Origin: Achromobacter deleyi
Lineage (GTDB): Bacteria; Pseudomonadota; Gammaproteobacteria; Burkholderiales; Burkholderiaceae_B
Assembly: GCF_902859705.1 (NCBI RefSeq)
Contig: NZ_CADIJO010000001.1
Coordinates: forward strand, 124,001-188,000
Direction of reading: 5' to 3'
DNA: 64,000 bases
The notes under the pieces were generated by a model. It made no database searches. It saw only the letters and a list, made by a program, of their open reading frames with translations, and was not told the DNA's origin. Of this stretch, positions 10,801 to 17,889 are shown in pieces (positions within the stretch are counted from its first letter, which is position 1; each line of letters begins with the position of its first letter). Position numbers and translations under genes: made by a program.

Positions 10801-10942
10801 GGACGTGATCAAGTCGGTGTGCCGGCTGCTGGGCCTGTCGCGGACCCTGGCGGATGCGGAAACCCGCATCGGCCTGGCGGTGTCGATGTTGGCCGCACAG
10901 GGGCGCATCGGCGATGCGGCGGGGATCCTGCGAGTGGTTTGA
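4889..10942 (+). CDS. Giant DUF4011 / superfamily 1 helicase / PDDEXK nuclease / DUF3320 protein
   Basis: 2017 aa multidomain protein. In order: an N-terminal beta-rich domain; a transglutaminase-like fold with ATCLDLAMLFSSCLEQAG (Cys near 256) and a KEGHAWVGVW His near 280; DUF4011 from about 416 (LLDLTLRNRLLNF); SF1 helicase core with Walker A EGPPGTGKSQT near 727-735, Walker B VVFDEASQIP near 1370, GDTKQLPP near 1397, QGDERDVIYFS near 1571 and NVAISRAREG near 1610; a C-terminal PDDEXK/Vsr-like nuclease (RIDMGVVD near 1697, GIECDG near 1714); and DUF3320 at about 1835-1890. The long insert between Walker A and B is coiled and helical. Such fusions are found in bacterial defence islands and are thought to unwind and cut foreign DNA; the role here is inferred. 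The start at 4889 follows AAGAGA. Monocistronic. Confidence 0.85.
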   Translation: MDKRQDLEPPAVQEGAAHAVSQPGPEPLARDAIAVDIEADPTLGYASIQNAVPIVRSLRLTNRSQDTFENLEVHVRCNPAFAQPVRLRFDVLVPGEIRRISPLDLTPDHAYLADLQESQRASIDVVVQTGGQESGLQSTRTQELGRASQPVAVLAYDQWAGMRALPELLAAFSMPNNPAVDVLIGKAARLLRSQHAELTLNGYQSKSRDVVWKQVSAIYSTLAAESLHYAEPPASFGVDGQKIRTPDRILEARVATCLDLAMLFSSCLEQAGLRPVILMKEGHAWVGVWLHPACFADPLTDDVQAVRKRVDSGEFLVFETTGIAQHPNFRPSLRRALEQGAAHLREEDTFRYAIDVHRARELQIKPLPSRGVGAVPGEAEAAEPPAAIEPTPDLPPLDPEFVINLEPADDTPEGRLAKWKSRLLDLTLRNRLLNFKNTKSTLPLVAPDLARLEDAIADGSEFRIRPLPTALMEGSDPRVAQVHVDRGGRAPLDDMALEALGNQELIARVPQEALDANLLTIFGAARTGLEEGGANTLYLAMGMLRWTEDPAAESAHLAPLILVPVSLQRQSVRSGFRLVRHDDETIINPTLLQMLRNNYELRIPGLDALPADDKGVDVARVLQAFRLAVREIAGWEVLEQVHLGIFSFTKYLMWKDLQDRSAQLKANRVVQHLIDHPGQAFAQTPWDARFDRLDESYRPQDLMTPLLSDSSQLKAICAVDAGRDLVLEGPPGTGKSQTITNLIAHLLASGKTVLFVSEKMAALEVVHRRLASIGLGPFCLELHSSKARKSEVLQQLGKALELGGQRTSEDWQREAERLAVLRQDLNGLVDALHFLHPNGLTVYDAIGTSIQHAGQEPSPMYWPDAQAHGYDDLAQLREAARRMATLSGELGALHGHPLAHIGMADWSPSWQDALLASAQALDEAVDAFKSCIGAAGDGLGLPAAGLSLDAYARLDGLIDVLLAAPQVPAGLAAQAHDPAARQRVQALARHGLARNAHWAQVGTTWHASLADVDAKALKAEWQAACATWWPKSAFAKRGIRKRVALLRTDGQRPDDSAIHAVLAPLALVNAEDQALAALQADAQRLLQDDYAGLATDWEQVARHEQWAERFAEAVTLMAGDPSAATDLRTRLQPLVGENRAFLQPGAALGKHLLDARNAWRDLQDKLAAVQAQAQPAEPLQGNADDNGALERIQAVLAGWRHNRQTLMPWCVWRQARGQAIALQLQGLVASLEQGRVPLAQVEAHFEFSYRNWWVKKTIDRSPVLRSFSSADHERKIREFRQADDRFQQLTSAYIGARLAGKVPAGNGILVSPDSELGLLRRELQKKTRHVPVRQLMQRLPSLLPKLKPCLLMSPLSVAQYLDAGHSQFDVVVFDEASQIPVWDSVGAIARGQQLVVVGDTKQLPPTSFFSKSTNDEEGAVDDGQVEDLESILDECLGADMNRLRLQWHYRSKHESLITFSNVTYYDSQLITFPSPVTDDVAVRLERVSGVYDRGGSRTNRAEAEAIVRGIEQHYLDKARRRQTLGVVTFNQPQQSLIETLLDARRRANAELDKAISAQSREPLFIKNLENVQGDERDVIYFSITYGPDASGKMTMNFGPLNGEGGHRRLNVAISRAREGVVIYSTLLPEQIDLSRVRAAGVRDLKHYLEFALKGPRALVEQSLPTGREPDSPFETQVIKVLRERGWVVHPQVGCSGYRIDMGVVDPRAPGRYLLGIECDGRAYHSGATARDRDRLRQVVLEGLGWRLHRVWSTDWWINPEREVEKLLARLAAELERGEDEPAEEDVPAEDDTAADGGEFVITTEEGVAGWSGAATSTTLSGASTGAAPLIDRMGDITPYQVADVPPGEGDAFYTRTNNARLAEALRQVIDTEGPIPETVLHRRVARAWGLERTGVRIVERLRTLTPADVAETREGEVTYYWPTGVQPDAWTGFRGAGDDEASRRRIDDVCLQELANGVLRVMAMTGNAPKADVIKSVCRLLGLSRTLADAETRIGLAVSMLAAQGRIGDAAGILRVV

Positions 10943-11033
10943 CGCCGCAATCCTTTGCACAATCGGGCGGATCGTTGCGACGCAGTCGCACGGAAATCCG
11001 ACGTGTGCGTGTCAGACTGTAATTGCGAATCCG

Positions 11034-11057
11034 GGGCTGCCAATGTGTTGGCAGCCC
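11034..11057. terminator. Strong hairpin downstream of the giant helicase gene
   Basis: A perfect 10-bp stem (GGGCTGCCAA / TTGGCAGCCC) with a TGTG loop lies about 90 nt after the helicase stop codon. There is no T-tract after it, so it may be an RNA 3'-end stabiliser or a weak terminator rather than a classical intrinsic terminator. The remaining 180 nt up to the lipoprotein gene are noncoding and should hold that gene's promoter. Confidence 0.45.
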
Positions 11058-11238
11058 TCGTCACATCAGGGATTTGCGCAGGGCGAGGGGGCCACCTGAC
11101 CGCCGGTTTCTGTCAGCCGCCATTCAGTTTTCCTGCAAAATTTTGATACTCGCCAAGGCTGGGTTCGGCTTTTTCGTCCATACTGCGGACGTAGAATCCC
11201 GCTTTTCTTCAGTGCCATCTGGCTGAAAGGAACGACCC

Positions 11239-12057
11239 ATGAAAAAAATAATCCTCCTGGCGTCTGCTTGCGCCGCGCTGCTTCAGGCCTGCGCACCAGT
11301 TTCCAACCCTGGCCAAGGATCGTCCAATATGCCCACCACCGCCGCTACCTCGTCCGCGACCTCGCTGAGCCTGCCGGCGTACTACTGGCGCCTGGCGGCC
11401 GCGACCGACGCATCGGGCACGCCCATCGCCGCGCTGCAAAAGGGCATCGAACAGCCGCTGCGCCTGTCGTTCTCGGCCGATGCCATGAACATCCGCGGGG
11501 GCTGCAACGGTCAGTTCGGCGGCTACACCTATAAAGACGGCGTGCTGCACGTGGCCAACCTGGCATCCACCATGAAGGCGTGCGAGCAAAGCCTGATGCA
11601 GCTGGACGCCGAAATCGGCCGTCGCTTGAAGGGCGACCTGCGCGCCACGCTGGCCGGCGACACTTCGGAACCCAGCCTGACGCTGGTGGCCCAGGACGGC
11701 AGCGTGCTCAAGTTCGTGGGCGAGCCGACCCCGGAAACCCTGTACGGCAGCGCCGGTGAAACCATCTTCCTGGAAGTGGCCGCCAAGCGCACCCAATGCA
11801 GCCATCCGATGATTCCGAACTACCAGTGCCTGATGGTGCGCGAACGCCGCTATAACGACGCCGGCGTGCAATTGCCGCCGCAGGAAGAATGGCACCCGCT
11901 GTACCAGTCGGTCGAAGGCTACGACCACCGCGACGGTGTGCGCACCGTGCTGCGCGTCAAGCGCTACGACTGGAAGAACCCGCCCGCCGATGCGCCGTCG
12001 AAGGTGTATGTGCTGGACATGGTGGTTGAGCAGGACGCGTCGGGCAAGAAAAAGTAA
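11239..12057 (+). CDS. META-domain and DUF4377 lipoprotein
   Basis: 272 aa. The N terminus is a lipoprotein signal with lipobox LLQAC (Cys18), so the protein should be anchored in the outer membrane facing the periplasm. Residues about 45-150 form a META/HslJ-like domain (YYWRLAAATDASG, a GGCNGQFGGY core, and MKACEQSLM with paired cysteines), the fold linked to heat-shock and novobiocin resistance in HslJ. Residues about 175-265 are a DUF4377 domain (CSHPMIPNYQCLMVRER, then FEGYDH-like and VLRVKRYDW). The META+DUF4377 fusion is known in proteobacteria but its function is unknown. AAAGGAA precedes the ATG. Confidence 0.85.
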   Translation: MKKIILLASACAALLQACAPVSNPGQGSSNMPTTAATSSATSLSLPAYYWRLAAATDASGTPIAALQKGIEQPLRLSFSADAMNIRGGCNGQFGGYTYKDGVLHVANLASTMKACEQSLMQLDAEIGRRLKGDLRATLAGDTSEPSLTLVAQDGSVLKFVGEPTPETLYGSAGETIFLEVAAKRTQCSHPMIPNYQCLMVRERRYNDAGVQLPPQEEWHPLYQSVEGYDHRDGVRTVLRVKRYDWKNPPADAPSKVYVLDMVVEQDASGKKK

Positions 12058-12063
12058 GGCGCG

Positions 12064-12088
12064 GGTCGCGTGCCTCGCGCACGCGACC
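12064..12088. terminator. Hairpin between convergent genes, possible bidirectional terminator
   Basis: A perfect 10-bp inverted repeat GGTCGCGTGC / GCACGCGACC with a 5-nt loop lies between the stop of the lipoprotein gene and the stop of hipA, touching the hipA stop codon. The T-tract is weak on both sides. Confidence 0.5.
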
Positions 12089-13347
12089 TACTTGTGTTTG
12101 CGCAAGACGCGCATCGACACCCGGGTTTGATCGCGCAATTGCCCAGCCAAGCCTTGGGGCATGGCTTGGGCGATATCTTCCGGAAATGCGGCTTCGATGC
12201 GGTCCAGCAGTTGGTCCAGATGGACGGCCGCCATTTCGCGGGAGCGAAAACCAAAATGAACCGCATCTGCCAGTATCGAATCACGCGAGACATCGCGCCT
12301 GCCCAGGGATAGCTGCATCATGAGAGGGGCAGGCCGCGCATCGTCGTCGGCCATGTTGGGCACCACATCAAATGCGGGCGACAGCCGCCAGCAACGGGCG
12401 TCGGCATCATAGATTGCGGCATGGTTGCGCGGATGGTCATCGTCGTTGCGCACGACGCCATTGAAAACCATTCGATTGAACAGCTCTTGCAGGTCTTCAG
12501 GCGGCGCGCCAATTTTGCGCAGGGCTTGGGCAAGCAGAGGGTAGCTCCAGCGTTCGGTGTCGCCATTGGGGTATTCCGTGCCCAGCAAAGAAGCGGCGCT
12601 GATCGCCATGTTGCGATGCCCCGCCATACGGTCAAAACGCTTGATGCGCAGGACTGTCGGTGCATCGGAGTCTGCGTGAAGCACCGTTTCGGCGAAGCGC
12701 ATGCCCGCCTTGGCGCCCCATTGCATGGCGAAATATTCCACCCAGGGAACGTCAGTGATATCGGTATTCAGGCGGGGTTTGACCAACCAATGGATACCGT
12801 CGTCATCCAACACCGTGCTTTTGGGCCTTGCGCCTCCCAAACTTGGCGACGATGTGAGCGTTTTGCGCATGGCAGCGTCGATCGGGGGCTTGTGCATAGC
12901 CATGGCTTGCAGTTCTCTGACCAGAATTTCAAGCTGGCCCAGGCGCGGAACCCTGAGCGTCGCCACGGCGGGTTTGCGCGACCGTCCCACGGCGAGGGCG
13001 CCCCACCGGTCGCTGTTGCCGGCCTTTTCAAGGTAGACGACGTCTGCAGCGTCGTGGCGCAGGCCTTCCCTGCGATTGATCAGCGCGCGTCCCCACGCGT
13101 CGGGACAAGTATCGCGCAGCACGTCGTGCAGGCCCTGGTAGCGGTGCGCGAGATAGGTTGTGTCGGCAATAAGCGGCAGGTTGGCGGGGTCGATGGCCCA
13201 CGGGTGCGCGGCCTCAAGATAGCTGGGCGCGTACACGAATGTGCCGAACGTCTCGTCAGCCTTTTTTGCCCATTTCCCTACCGTCACCCACTCATGCGTA
13301 TCGGGGCGCTGCAGATAGACGTAGAGCGGTTTCTCAGAAATAGTCAT
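12088..13347 (-). CDS. hipA: HipA-like serine/threonine kinase toxin
   Basis: 419 aa. HipA kinases phosphorylate a translation factor (GltX in E. coli) and cause dormancy or persistence. The kinase landmarks are present: the P-loop-like SLGGARPK (169-176), the ATP-anchoring lysine in HWLVKPR (about 190), RIKRFDR (234-240), the catalytic loop NDDDHPRN (301-308) and the metal-binding AFDVVP (325-330). The toxin therefore looks intact. The start at 13347 (MTISEKPLYV) was chosen because upstream residues overlap the hipB reading frame and do not resemble HipA. It overlaps the end of hipB by 14 nt, a typical translational coupling that keeps antitoxin ahead of toxin. Confidence 0.88.
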   Translation of the reverse strand: MTISEKPLYVYLQRPDTHEWVTVGKWAKKADETFGTFVYAPSYLEAAHPWAIDPANLPLIADTTYLAHRYQGLHDVLRDTCPDAWGRALINRREGLRHDAADVVYLEKAGNSDRWGALAVGRSRKPAVATLRVPRLGQLEILVRELQAMAMHKPPIDAAMRKTLTSSPSLGGARPKSTVLDDDGIHWLVKPRLNTDITDVPWVEYFAMQWGAKAGMRFAETVLHADSDAPTVLRIKRFDRMAGHRNMAISAASLLGTEYPNGDTERWSYPLLAQALRKIGAPPEDLQELFNRMVFNGVVRNDDDHPRNHAAIYDADARCWRLSPAFDVVPNMADDDARPAPLMMQLSLGRRDVSRDSILADAVHFGFRSREMAAVHLDQLLDRIEAAFPEDIAQAMPQGLAGQLRDQTRVSMRVLRKHK

Positions 13348-13657
13348 CGTCTGTCGCCGGACTGCGTGCGCGTGCGCGCGGGTCGATAGGTTGCCAGTAG
13401 CGGGCATCCAGGGCAGGCGCCGCGGCCTCGAAAATGCCCAATACCCACAAGGCGGTCAGGTACGTCGAGGCGCTTGCCCCGGGGTCACCGCGTTCGATTC
13501 GTCGCAGTGTCGCTTCGGAGATATTCATACGTGCGCATAGATCGGCGGCCTTGATGTGTTGGCCGACCCGTTGAGCACGTATGGCGCGGCCCCACATCGT
13601 CAGACGGCTCGCGATAGCGGTGGGAACGGCGTCGGAGGCGTGTAGCTTTGTGGGCAC
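13334..13657 (-). CDS. hipB: HipB-like antitoxin, HTH (XRE) regulator
   Basis: 107 aa, first gene of the hipBA operon. Residues about 25-70 form an XRE-type helix-turn-helix (IKAADLCARMNISEATLRRIERGDPGAS). HipB binds HipA to neutralise it and represses the operon. The start shown is GTG at 13657 with no strong Shine-Dalgarno; an internal ATG at 13597 (MWGRAIRAQ) is an alternative and would still keep the HTH. The C terminus ATDDDYF overlaps the hipA start. A long dyad just upstream is the probable operator. Confidence 0.8.
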   Translation of the reverse strand: MPTKLHASDAVPTAIASRLTMWGRAIRAQRVGQHIKAADLCARMNISEATLRRIERGDPGASASTYLTALWVLGIFEAAAPALDARYWQPIDPRARARSPATDDDYF

Positions 13658-13660
13658 GAT

Positions 13661-13713
13661 GAACCATCAAAAAAGTAGGTTTATTGAGATTAAACCTCTA
13701 TTTATGATGGGTC
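13661..13713. promoter_or_regulatory. 53-bp dyad upstream of hipB, probable HipB operator
   Basis: An imperfect palindrome centred on 13687, with 18 of 23 base pairs matching between arms. The inner arms AGGTTTA / TAAACCT (13677-13697) are perfect, and the outer arms GAACCATCA / TGATGGGTC differ at one position. It lies 3 nt before the hipB start and inside an AT-rich stretch. HipB proteins autoregulate through inverted repeats, so this fits an operator; it could also act on the divergent sigma gene. Confidence 0.6.
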
Positions 13714-13750
13714 AATGTCGCTAGATTCAATATCGGACGGGTATATTGTA

Positions 13751-13769
13751 AATTATAGTTATTCTCATC
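13751..13769. promoter_or_regulatory. Fur-box-like site upstream of sigma gene 1
   Basis: Read on the minus strand the 19 bases GATGAGAATAACTATAATT match the classical Fur consensus at about 12 of 19 positions. It lies 19 nt before the first FecI-type sigma gene in an AT-rich island, where Fur repression under iron sufficiency is expected for such genes. Confidence 0.55.
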
Positions 13770-13787
13770 TATGCCCGCGCGTCTTCC

Positions 13788-14294
13788 ATGGCTGCCACCG
13801 ACCCCACCCCGCAGCACACGCTTCACACGCTCTACCAGGACCACCAGGGTTGGCTGCAGGGCTGGCTACGTAAAAAGCTGGGGTGCGCATTCGATGCGGC
13901 CGATCTGGTGCACGACACCTATCTGCGGGTCCTGAGCCGCCGCGAGCCCGGCGATATCCGTGAGCCGCGTTCGTATCTGGCCACCATCGCTCACGGTTTG
14001 ATGGTGAACCACCTGCGGCGCCGCGACCTGGAACGCGCCTACCTGGAAACGCTGGCGCATCTGCCCGAGCCCCTGGCTCCCTCGCCGGAATCCCGCGCGC
14101 TTGCCCTGGAAGCGCTTTGCGAGATCGACGCCATGCTCGACGGCCTGCCCGTCGCGGCCCGGCGTGCGTTCCTGCTGTGCCAGCTGGAAGGCATGACCCA
14201 TGCCGAGATCGCCAAGACGCTGCGCGTGTCGGTAGGGTCGGTGCGCCTGTACATCGCCCGCGCCTTGCGCCAATGTCTGGAACTGGCGCCGTGA
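13788..14294 (+). CDS. FecI-type ECF sigma factor (module 1)
   Basis: 168 aa. Region 2 spans about residues 15-80 (LYQDHQGWLQGWLRKKLG, AADLVHDTYLRVL) and region 4 about 115-162 (LPVAARRAFLLCQLEGMTHAEIAKTLRVSVGSVRLYIARA). These match iron-starvation sigma factors that direct transcription of one neighbouring TonB-receptor gene after a surface signal. It is the first gene of the module: the FecR gene overlaps its stop by 4 nt (GTGA), and a Fur-like box lies just upstream. Paralogous to the sigma gene at 17890. Confidence 0.9.
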   Translation: MAATDPTPQHTLHTLYQDHQGWLQGWLRKKLGCAFDAADLVHDTYLRVLSRREPGDIREPRSYLATIAHGLMVNHLRRRDLERAYLETLAHLPEPLAPSPESRALALEALCEIDAMLDGLPVAARRAFLLCQLEGMTHAEIAKTLRVSVGSVRLYIARALRQCLELAP

Positions 14295-15268
14295 GCGGCG
14301 GGGGCATCGACCCGCGCGCGCTGGACGGCGCGGTGGAATGGTTTCTACGGTTGACGTCCGGCACCGCCAGCGACGCCGACCACGCGGCCTGGCAGGCCTG
14401 GCGCCGGGCCGATCCAGAACATGAGCGAGCCTGGCAACGCACCGAAGCCCTGACGCGCCGGTTCGAGGTGCTGCCCAAGGGCCTGCTGCCGGTATTGGGC
14501 CGTCCGCGCTCAGTGGGCCGGCGACGCGTGCTGGGCAAGCTGGCGTTGTTGGCGAGCGCCGGCGGTGCGGCCTGGCTGGCGTACCGCGACGACGCCTGGC
14601 GCAACTGGGTCGCCGAATACCGCACGCCGGCAGGAGGGCGACGCGAGGTGATGCTGGCCGACCATAGCCGCGTCGTCTTGAACACGTCCACGGCGATGGA
14701 CGTGCTGTTCGACGCCCAGCAAAGGCTGATCGCGCTGCATGCCGGCGAGATCCTGGTCGAGACTGCGCCCGATCCCGAACGCATCGCCCGGCCGTTCATC
14801 GTGCGCACCCGCGAAGGCAGCATCACCGCGCTGGGCACCCGTTTCGTGGTGCGGCGCGACGACGGCGTATCGGCCGTGCAGGTGCTGGAAGGCGCCGTGC
14901 GCGTGGCGCCGCGCGGCGCGGCTGCCGATGGCGCTCTGGTGGTGCCGGCCGGCATGGGCTTGCGCTTTGGCGACGGCCTGGCCGACCGCCCCGAACCCAT
15001 CGCGGGCGATCCGTCGGCCTGGCAGCACGGCATGCTGCAGGTGGACGGCATGCCGCTCAGGCAATTCCTGGCCGAGCTGCAACGCTACCGCAGCGGCTGG
15101 ATCGAATGCGCGCCGGAAGTGGCCCATCTGCCGATCTCGGGCGCATTCCCGCTGGGGGATATCGACCGGGTGCTGGCCACCGTCGCCGACACCCTGCCGC
15201 TGCAGGTGCGCTACCGCACGCGCTACTGGGTGTCCGTGCTGCCGCGGGGCGGAAAAACTAATTTGTAA
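14291..15268 (+). CDS. FecR-like transmembrane anti-sigma regulator (module 1)
   Basis: 325 aa, starting at GTG 14291 inside the sigma stop (GTGA overlap). Residues about 8-55 are the cytoplasmic DUF4880 sigma-binding segment (AVEWFLRLTSGTASDADHAAWQAWRRADPEHERAW). After an RRR cluster a membrane helix follows at about 81-98. The periplasmic FecR domain is recognisable in YRTPAGGRREVMLADHS, LHAGEILVET and ALGTRFVVR, and the C-terminal STN-contacting part ends in PLQVRYRTRYWVSVL. FecR receives the receptor's N-terminal signal and releases or activates the sigma factor. Confidence 0.9.
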   Translation: MSGGGIDPRALDGAVEWFLRLTSGTASDADHAAWQAWRRADPEHERAWQRTEALTRRFEVLPKGLLPVLGRPRSVGRRRVLGKLALLASAGGAAWLAYRDDAWRNWVAEYRTPAGGRREVMLADHSRVVLNTSTAMDVLFDAQQRLIALHAGEILVETAPDPERIARPFIVRTREGSITALGTRFVVRRDDGVSAVQVLEGAVRVAPRGAAADGALVVPAGMGLRFGDGLADRPEPIAGDPSAWQHGMLQVDGMPLRQFLAELQRYRSGWIECAPEVAHLPISGAFPLGDIDRVLATVADTLPLQVRYRTRYWVSVLPRGGKTNL

Positions 15269-15271
15269 CGC

Positions 15272-15305
15272 GATTAGCACTTTTCGCGTCTCATCTGGCT
15301 ACGAG
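15272..15305 (+). promoter_or_regulatory. Candidate FecI-type promoter for receptor 1
   Basis: The stretch GATTAGCACTTTTCG...CTCATCTGGCTACGAG between the FecR stop and the receptor gene shares its T-run followed by CTCRTCyGrCT with the corresponding position of module 2, and both resemble the E. coli fecA promoter as I remember it. Spacing to the ATG at 15335 is suitable. Confidence 0.4.
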
Positions 15306-15334
15306 GGTAAGACCAACAGTTGGAGTGCCCCGTC

Positions 15335-17776
15335 ATGCCCCCGCGTTTTCCCCGTCTGCGCGCCCGCGCGTCCCGTCGCGCCCTATGCGGCGCCCGCGCG
15401 TTCGCGCTGCCGCTGGCTGCCCTGGCTGCGCCCGTCCTTGCGCAGACGTCCGCCGCGCCGGTCGCGGTGGCGATCGAACCCGGCCCGCTCAGCGCCGCGT
15501 TGTCGGCCTACGCCGCGCGCGCCGGCGTGCTGCTGTCGTTCGATCCGGCGCTGACGCGCGACCTGCGCACGGCGGGGCTCAATGGCCGATATGGCTTCGA
15601 AGAGGGCTTGCGCAAGCTGCTGGACGGCAGCGGGCTGGAGCCCTTGAGGCGGACCGATGGCGGCTACACGCTGCGCCGCCAGCCCCAGGCGGACGTGACC
15701 GCGCTGCCCGCCGTCACCGTGACGGGCAGCCGCGACGGCGACGCGGTCAGCGAAGGCACCGGTTCGTACACGACGCGGGCGGCCTCGTCGGCGACCCGCA
15801 TGGACTTGTCCCTGCGCGAGACGCCCCAGTCGGTCAGCGTCGTCACCCGGCAGCAGATGGATGACCAGAATCTGACGACCCTGGACGACGTGCTGCGCCA
15901 GACCCCTGGCGTCGTGGCGGACAAGCAGGACGAGCGCGTCACCATCACGTCGCGCGGCTTCGCCATGAACACCATGATCGATGGCGTGCCCACGTTTGCG
16001 TTCAAGACGCCCGCGGCCGAGGTCGGCATGATCAACACTGTCATCTACGACCGCATTGAAGTCGTGCGCGGCGCAGCCGGCCTGCTCAATGGGGTGGGGG
16101 AGCCGGGCGGTTCGATCAACCTGATCCGCAAGCGGCCCACCGGCGAATTCGCCGGCCATGTCACTGCCGGCGCGGGCCGCTGGAACAACTACAACCTGGA
16201 GATGGACCTGGGCGGCCCGCTGAACAGCTCCGGCTCCGTGCGGGGCCGCGCCATCGCCTCGCGCACTGCGGGCGACAGCTTCATCGACAAGCGCAAGCGG
16301 TCCGACGATGTTTTCTACGGCATTCTTGAAGCGGATATCACGCCCAACACGCTGCTGAGCGTGGGCTTCGAACATCAGAAGACCGCCATCGACGGCGCCA
16401 ACTTCGGCCAGGCGCCCCTGTTCTACAGCGACGGCACGCGTACGGACTTTCCGCGCTCGTTCAACCCCGGCACCCCATGGAGCCAGTGGGACATGTACAG
16501 CGACAAGATTTTCGTCACGCTGGACCATCGCTTCGATAACGGCTGGCGCATCAAGATGGACGCGAGCCGCCTGAAGAACGAACGCCGTGCGGTCTGGGGC
16601 TACCTCTTCGAATACTTCCCCGTCGAGCAGAACGGCGATTCCACTATCGAGATTCGCAAGAATCCGGCCAACTCCACCAACAAGTCCTTTGACCTGTACG
16701 CCACCGGCCCCTTCCAGGCATTCGGCAGGGAGCATCAGGCGTCGTTGGGCGTGAGCGTGAACGACTACACCAGCGAGCTGAACCTGGATTCGGCCAACCC
16801 CAACGGCTGGGACCGCCGGCCGCTCAATTTCTACCAGCTGCAGAATTTCCCCAAGCCCAGCCAGTTCTACACCTTCTACAACACCTTCCTGGACGCCAAG
16901 GAAACCGCCGTCTACGGTTCTGCCCGCCTGAAAATCGCCGAGCCGCTGTCATTCGTGCTGGGCGGCCGCGCCACCTGGTACGAAGAAAAATCCAAGTCCT
17001 ACAACGGCCCCGCCAATCTCTGGACCACCAATCCCACCGCCAAGGCGAATGGCGAATTCACGCCCTATGCCGGTACGGTGCTGGACCTGAACGACACGTT
17101 CTCGGCCTACGCCAGCTATACGCGGATCTTCATTCCCCGCACCGAACGCGACGCCGCCAATGCGCTGCTGCCGCCGCAAACCGGCAAGAACTACGAACTG
17201 GGCCTCAAGGGCGAGCACCTGGACGGCAAGCTCAACACCAGCTTTGCCGTCTTCCGCACCCAGGAAGCCAATGTGCCGGTCGAAGACCCCAGCGGCACGC
17301 CGTTGCCGGACGGCAGCACGCCGTACCGGTCCGTGGCGGGGGCGCGCAGCAAGGGTTTCGAGGTGACGGTGGCCGGCGAAGTCGCGCGTGGCTTGCAGCT
17401 GATGGGCGGATATACCTACTTCGCCAAGCGCGATAACGAAGGCGTTTTGCTGTTGCCGAACTACCCCGAGCGTCTGTTCCGGGTGGCGGCCAGCTATCGC
17501 CTGCCCGGGGCATGGAGCAAGCTCACGGTCGGCGCCAGCGTGAACTACCAGAGCGGGATCTACTACGACGAATCCAGCGGCCTGGGCCGCGCGACGCAGG
17601 GCGGGGTGACGTTGTTGGGGCTGATGGCCCGCTATGAATTCAGCCGGCAGGTTGCCGCGTCGATCAACATCGATAACCTGACCGACAAGCGCTACTACAG
17701 CGGGCTGGGCGGGTACAACGGGTACAACTACGGGACGCCCCGGAATGTGTGGATGAAGGTCAGCTACAAGTTCTAG
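15335..17776 (+). CDS. TonB-dependent siderophore receptor with STN signalling domain (module 1)
   Basis: 813 aa outer-membrane receptor. Signal peptide to about residue 37 (VLAQ). The STN signalling extension covers about 42-110 (IEPGPLSAALSAYAARAGVLLSFDPALTRDL), the domain that talks to FecR. Then a TonB-box region near PAVTVTGSRD, the plug (LRETPQSVSVVTRQQMDDQNLTTLDDVLRQTPG is split around 165-200; VVRGAAGLLNGVGEPGGSINLIRKRP), and a 22-strand barrel ending in aromatic F (WMKVSYKF). The plug and barrel match ferric hydroxamate/pyoverdine-type receptors, but the ligand is not certain. The ATG at 15335 was chosen over an in-frame TTG 15 nt upstream because GGAG lies 9 nt before it. Confidence 0.92.
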   Translation: MPPRFPRLRARASRRALCGARAFALPLAALAAPVLAQTSAAPVAVAIEPGPLSAALSAYAARAGVLLSFDPALTRDLRTAGLNGRYGFEEGLRKLLDGSGLEPLRRTDGGYTLRRQPQADVTALPAVTVTGSRDGDAVSEGTGSYTTRAASSATRMDLSLRETPQSVSVVTRQQMDDQNLTTLDDVLRQTPGVVADKQDERVTITSRGFAMNTMIDGVPTFAFKTPAAEVGMINTVIYDRIEVVRGAAGLLNGVGEPGGSINLIRKRPTGEFAGHVTAGAGRWNNYNLEMDLGGPLNSSGSVRGRAIASRTAGDSFIDKRKRSDDVFYGILEADITPNTLLSVGFEHQKTAIDGANFGQAPLFYSDGTRTDFPRSFNPGTPWSQWDMYSDKIFVTLDHRFDNGWRIKMDASRLKNERRAVWGYLFEYFPVEQNGDSTIEIRKNPANSTNKSFDLYATGPFQAFGREHQASLGVSVNDYTSELNLDSANPNGWDRRPLNFYQLQNFPKPSQFYTFYNTFLDAKETAVYGSARLKIAEPLSFVLGGRATWYEEKSKSYNGPANLWTTNPTAKANGEFTPYAGTVLDLNDTFSAYASYTRIFIPRTERDAANALLPPQTGKNYELGLKGEHLDGKLNTSFAVFRTQEANVPVEDPSGTPLPDGSTPYRSVAGARSKGFEVTVAGEVARGLQLMGGYTYFAKRDNEGVLLLPNYPERLFRVAASYRLPGAWSKLTVGASVNYQSGIYYDESSGLGRATQGGVTLLGLMARYEFSRQVAASINIDNLTDKRYYSGLGGYNGYNYGTPRNVWMKVSYKF

Positions 17777-17835
17777 CGGACGGCGCCGGGGCCGGATGAC
17801 GGGGAGCGGAGGCGGACGGATTGTTCGCTTCCATC

Positions 17836-17854
17836 AATAATGATTACAATTCCC
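17836..17854. promoter_or_regulatory. Fur-box-like site upstream of sigma gene 2
   Basis: AATAATGATTACAATTCCC matches the classical 19-bp Fur consensus at about 13 positions, including the full ATAATGAT half. It lies 35 nt before the ATG of the second FecI-type gene, in the only AT-rich part of this gap, and fits iron-dependent repression of the whole module. Confidence 0.65.
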
Positions 17855-17889
17855 ATTCCCGAAAATCTGAAAGCAGTCACCCCACGGCC

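Noticed and set aside
5684-10960. Long minus-strand frames opposite the giant helicase
   Set aside because: His/Arg/Gln-rich antisense shadows; the plus-strand frame carries clear helicase and nuclease motifs.
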